Assembly (NCBI GenBank): GCA_947305005.1
Contig: CAMZCM010000003.1
Span: forward strand, 124,001-188,000
Direction of reading: 5' to 3'
From: an uncultured Prevotellaceae bacterium
GTDB lineage: Bacteria; Bacteroidota; Bacteroidia; Bacteroidales; Bacteroidaceae
DNA length: 64,000 bases
Shown here: piece by piece, positions 60,795 through 64,000 of the stretch
Layout of the letters: each line of letters opens with the position of its first letter
Numbering within the stretch: the stretch's first letter is position 1
Position numbers and translations under genes: made by a program
The notes under the pieces: model-generated
Told to the model about the DNA's origin: nothing
Seen by the model: only the letters and a program-made list of their open reading frames with translations
Database searches by the model: none

Positions 60795-63700
60795 ATGACC
60801 TTACAGGACAATCCTGTCTCTTCCCATTTCTTCACGAATCGCGAAGGGAATACCTTGATGAAAGAGTTTGAAGGGATTCTGTCGAACAACCCTCAAATCA
60901 CAAACCTTGATGCTGTGGTAGGTTTCCTACGCGCATCAGGTTACTTTACGTTACGTCCTTTCCTTGATAATATCAAAAAAGTACGTGTTCTGATAGGTAT
61001 TGATGTAGATAAATACATCGCCAGAGCTCACCAGAAAGGCGAACTGTTTTTCGGAGCAGAGGACGATGTGAAGGAAGAATGTCTGCGCTTGCTGAAAGAG
61101 GACATAGAGCAGTCTCATTATACCAAACAAGTCGAGGATGGGATGCTCCAAATGGTTCAGGATATGCTTGACGGCAAGCTGGAGCTGCGCGCTCACCCGT
61201 CGAAGAAGATTCACGCAAAGCTCTATATCCTCTATCCCGAGAACTTCAACCAACATACTTTCGGCGCCGCTATCACGGGTAGCAGTAACTTGAGCGGCAA
61301 CGGATTAGGTGTCGGCGAGGACAGGCAATACGAGTTCAATGTCAAACTGACTCAATACGATGATGTGGCATTTGCAAAACATGAGTTTGAATTGCTTTGG
61401 GAAGAGGCCAAGGGAGTGCCTATCAATGCAGAAGACTATCAGACGACACTTGACAAGACCTATCTGAAGGGCGACGTAACTCCTTATGAGCTCTACATCA
61501 AGATGCTGATGGAGTATTTCTCTGACCGCGTGCTTGAGATAGATCATGACGATCCTTTCGATATGCCGGAAGGTTACGACAAATTCGAGTATCAAACCGA
61601 TGCCGTCATCGAGGGCTATCAGAAACTCATCCGCTACGATGGCTTCTTCTTGGCAGATGTCGTAGGTCTCGGTAAGACTGTCATTGCCACGATGATAGCC
61701 AAGAAATTCCTGATAGAAAACGGACGTGATAATACAAAAATCCTTGTTGTCTATCCGCCTGCCGTTGAGCAGAACTGGAAGACTACCTTTAAAGATTTTG
61801 GCATTGACAAATATACCCGTTTTGTCAGCAATGGAAGCCTCAACAAAGTACTCGACGATGAAAACTACGATTATTGGAACGCTGACGAGTATGACCTTGT
61901 TTTGGTTGATGAGGCCCATAAGTTCCGCAACCATACGACAGGTGCCTTCCAGCAGTTGCAGGAAATCTGTAAGATGCCTCGCATGGAAACTGGTAATATT
62001 CCGGGCTATAAGAAAAAGGTGATGCTTATCTCAGCAACACCGATGAACAATACGCCTGCCGATATCTACTACCAGATTCTGATGTTCCAAGACCCTCGCC
62101 ATTGTACTATCGACGGCGTTCCTAACCTTACGGCTTTCTTCTCTCCTTTGGTATTAGAGTTCCGCAGTTTTCGTAGGCAGGAGAACTTTGACATCACTCG
62201 TTATAAGCGGTTGGCAGAGCGGGTAAGAGACAGGGTGATAAAGCCCCTGACCGTTCGCCGAACAAGGAGTGATATTGAGAGCATAGCTCGATACAACAAG
62301 GATATGCACGGTTTCCCAAAAGTGGCCGAGCCCATCAAAAAGGAATACGAGTTGAACGACCATCTGGCTAATCTCTTTGAGGAAGCTATGAGGATTCTTG
62401 ACAGGGAGCTGACCTATGCCCGTTATCAGGCCATCGCTTATCTGAAGCCTGAAGCCTCCAATGGTCTTTACGACAATGCGGAGCTCATCAGCCGAAGTTT
62501 GGCAGGTATTCGTAAGAACGGGCTCGTCAAGCGTCTGGAGAGTAGCTTCTATGCTTTTAGGATTTCTGTCGAGAACTTCCGACAGGCCAATGAGAATATG
62601 CTCACGATGTGGGAGAATGGCCGCATATTCATTGCTCCTGATATGGATATCAACAAACTCTATGAGTTAGGCTATACGGATGATGAAATCGAAGAGAAGC
62701 TGAACGAGAAGGCAGAAGACAATCCCAAGAATGCCGTCTTCCAGCGTGATGACTTCCGGCCTGAATATATAGAGATGCTTCGCAAGGATAAGGAGCTTTT
62801 AGATAAGATGTGCCACGAATGGGAGAACATCGATGATGACGATGACTCGAAGTTTGCCCGCTTCGCAGACTTACTTAAGCATGAACTCTTCAAGAAGGAC
62901 CGTAATCCTGAGGGGAAATTGGTCGTGTTCTCTGAATCGGTTGACACGATTGAATATCTTGCGCGTCGCATCAATCGTCAGGATGTGATGGTGATTTCCT
63001 CAAGCAATCGCGGCTCGCTCTTCAAGACCATCCGCGAAAACTTCGATGCCAAATGGAAGGTGAAGAAGAATGACTATAATATCATTTTGACTTCAGATGT
63101 GTTGGCCGAGGGTGTAAATCTCCATCGCTCAAACATCATCATCAACTACGATACGCCCTGGAATGCCACACGTCTTATGCAACGTATAGGTCGTGTGAAT
63201 CGTATCGGTTCCAATTCAAGCACGATCTATAATTACGTGTTCTATCCTTCTCGACAGGGTAATCAGGAAATCAGGCTCAATCAGATTGCATTGAGTAAGA
63301 TTCAAACCTTTCACACTACCTTCGGCGAGGACAATCAGATATATTCTACAGAGGAAATCATAGATCGCGACCTTGACAAACTCTTCAAAGAAGGGATCAA
63401 GCAAGAACAGGAGGACCGTAACCTGGAGCTTCCTTTCTATGAGGAACTGCGAGCCTTATATCAGCAGAACCGCAAAGAATACAAGCGTATTGAACGGTTG
63501 TCGCTTAGAAGCCGTACATGCCGTGCGCCTCGCGAGATTGAAGGGGTGACGCTTTCCGGCGACACGCTGGTGTTCCTGAAAACCAACTTCCGTAAGCTTT
63601 TCTATCTGGTAAGTGATGAACAGACACGTGAGCTGTCCGTGTTGGATGCATTCAACTACTTCAAAGCGACTCCGGAAGAAATGGCTGTGCCCCGTCTGGA

Positions 63701-64000
63701 ACAGCATCATGAACATGTAGAGAAAGCCCTGAAGGAATTCAATAGAACCAAGGAACAGGAACTGCACGAAGAAGAGTCGAACCAGAACCAGCGCAGCAAT
63801 CTGGGTGCTCAGGTTACAACGGCTGTCAGCCTACTTAACAGTATGTTGCCGCATATTGATGATGGCGATACCCGTTTGAAGATTGTCCAACTCAAAGAAT
63901 TGGCAGAACGAGGCACCATTACCTATATAGCCAAACGCTTACAGCGTATTCAGAAAGACCTTCAGCGGCAGGGAGGCAGCAAAGCCAAAATGACCTTCGA
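60795..64000 (+). CDS. PLD-like/SNF2 helicase fusion protein (3' end outside window)
   Basis: At least 1068 residues, open to the window end. A phospholipase D-like half-site lies at 140-165 (H140-x-K142, then GSSN at 162-165). A superfamily 2 SNF2-type helicase follows: motif I GLGKT (291-295), motif II DEAH (372-375), motif III SATPMNNTP, and motif VI QRIGRVNRIGS near 796, within a HELICc domain (LTSDVLAEGVNLHRS). Residues 600-730 form an acidic helical insertion. The frame is closed by a TGA at 60768; ATG 60795 is the likely start, with ATG 60858 as an alternative. Such proteins occur in restriction-like and anti-phage loci next to DNA methyltransferases; the partner genes would be beyond the edge. 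Confidence 0.88.
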   Translation, partial: MTLQDNPVSSHFFTNREGNTLMKEFEGILSNNPQITNLDAVVGFLRASGYFTLRPFLDNIKKVRVLIGIDVDKYIARAHQKGELFFGAEDDVKEECLRLLKEDIEQSHYTKQVEDGMLQMVQDMLDGKLELRAHPSKKIHAKLYILYPENFNQHTFGAAITGSSNLSGNGLGVGEDRQYEFNVKLTQYDDVAFAKHEFELLWEEAKGVPINAEDYQTTLDKTYLKGDVTPYELYIKMLMEYFSDRVLEIDHDDPFDMPEGYDKFEYQTDAVIEGYQKLIRYDGFFLADVVGLGKTVIATMIAKKFLIENGRDNTKILVVYPPAVEQNWKTTFKDFGIDKYTRFVSNGSLNKVLDDENYDYWNADEYDLVLVDEAHKFRNHTTGAFQQLQEICKMPRMETGNIPGYKKKVMLISATPMNNTPADIYYQILMFQDPRHCTIDGVPNLTAFFSPLVLEFRSFRRQENFDITRYKRLAERVRDRVIKPLTVRRTRSDIESIARYNKDMHGFPKVAEPIKKEYELNDHLANLFEEAMRILDRELTYARYQAIAYLKPEASNGLYDNAELISRSLAGIRKNGLVKRLESSFYAFRISVENFRQANENMLTMWENGRIFIAPDMDINKLYELGYTDDEIEEKLNEKAEDNPKNAVFQRDDFRPEYIEMLRKDKELLDKMCHEWENIDDDDDSKFARFADLLKHELFKKDRNPEGKLVVFSESVDTIEYLARRINRQDVMVISSSNRGSLFKTIRENFDAKWKVKKNDYNIILTSDVLAEGVNLHRSNIIINYDTPWNATRLMQRIGRVNRIGSNSSTIYNYVFYPSRQGNQEIRLNQIALSKIQTFHTTFGEDNQIYSTEEIIDRDLDKLFKEGIKQEQEDRNLELPFYEELRALYQQNRKEYKRIERLSLRSRTCRAPREIEGVTLSGDTLVFLKTNFRKLFYLVSDEQTRELSVLDAFNYFKATPEEMAVPRLEQHHEHVEKALKEFNRTKEQELHEEESNQNQRSNLGAQVTTAVSLLNSMLPHIDDGDTRLKIVQLKELAERGTITYIAKRLQRIQKDLQRQGGSKAKMTF

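Overview
The window is chromosomal DNA from a Bacteroidota bacterium, most probably a Prevotella-like member of the order Bacteroidales. The evidence is consistent: -7 boxes of the TAnnTTTG(C) type precede many genes, the type IX secretion genes porU and porV are present, TamB is paired with a TamA-like lipoprotein (TamL), MurF is fused to alanine racemase, and polysaccharide enzymes (PL11, GH97, GH16, GH43) carry secretion signals. I see no phage and no CRISPR array. One complete insertion sequence is present.

Layout. 1-0.34 kb: the end of an AbiH-type gene. 0.58-4.8 kb: MFS permease, rhamnulose-1-phosphate aldolase, rhamnulokinase and a Nudix hydrolase, closed by a strong terminator. 5.1-8.8 kb: a PadR regulator with two PspC proteins, then a GH16 glucanase. 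16.2-8.8 kb (minus strand): an ATPase/DUF4435 pair resembling the PARIS defence pair, followed in the same direction by a rhamnogalacturonan lyase, a GH97 glycosidase and a DAACS transporter. 16.3-20.8 kb: thioesterase, M15 peptidase, POT peptide transporter, SulP transporter. 21-23.6 kb: two secreted proteins and a structured non-coding stretch. 23.6-24.9 kb: an IS5-type element inserted exactly at the stop codon of ispF. 33.9-24.9 kb (minus): GH43, FAH-family enzyme, PorU, PorV, IspF. 34.1-43.8 kb: OmpA lipoprotein, FAD dehydrogenase, TamB and TamL. 43.9-49.8 kb: remnants of vsr and mutT, threonine aldolase, a rhodanese/metallo-beta-lactamase lipoprotein, and kbl divergent from tdh. 49.8-60.2 kb: tRNA-Arg, AsnA, MurF-Alr, a GSCFA protein, Dxs, TrkA and a BtuB-like receptor. 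60.2-60.8 kb: a non-coding region rich in structure. 60.8-64 kb: the start of a PLD/SNF2 helicase that runs off the edge.

The functional themes are uptake and use of pectin sugars (rhamnose, rhamnogalacturonan, arabinan), outer-membrane assembly and type IX secretion, threonine-to-glycine catabolism, and isoprenoid synthesis (Dxs and IspF at separate loci). Defence-related genes lie at both edges and in the middle.

The most unusual content is repetitive. (1) At least ten short tandem arrays have a strict 7-nt period but different unit sequences. They lie between genes and also inside genes in frame; in TamL the unit count decides which start codon reads into the gene. (2) Three non-coding arrays share a 22-nt period of mini-palindromes. 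(3) GC-rich palindromes are translated inside unrelated proteins as the peptide SPPALP. (4) Two large nested hairpins share one architecture. (5) A putative RNA of about 200 nt sits behind a near-ideal Bacteroidota promoter.
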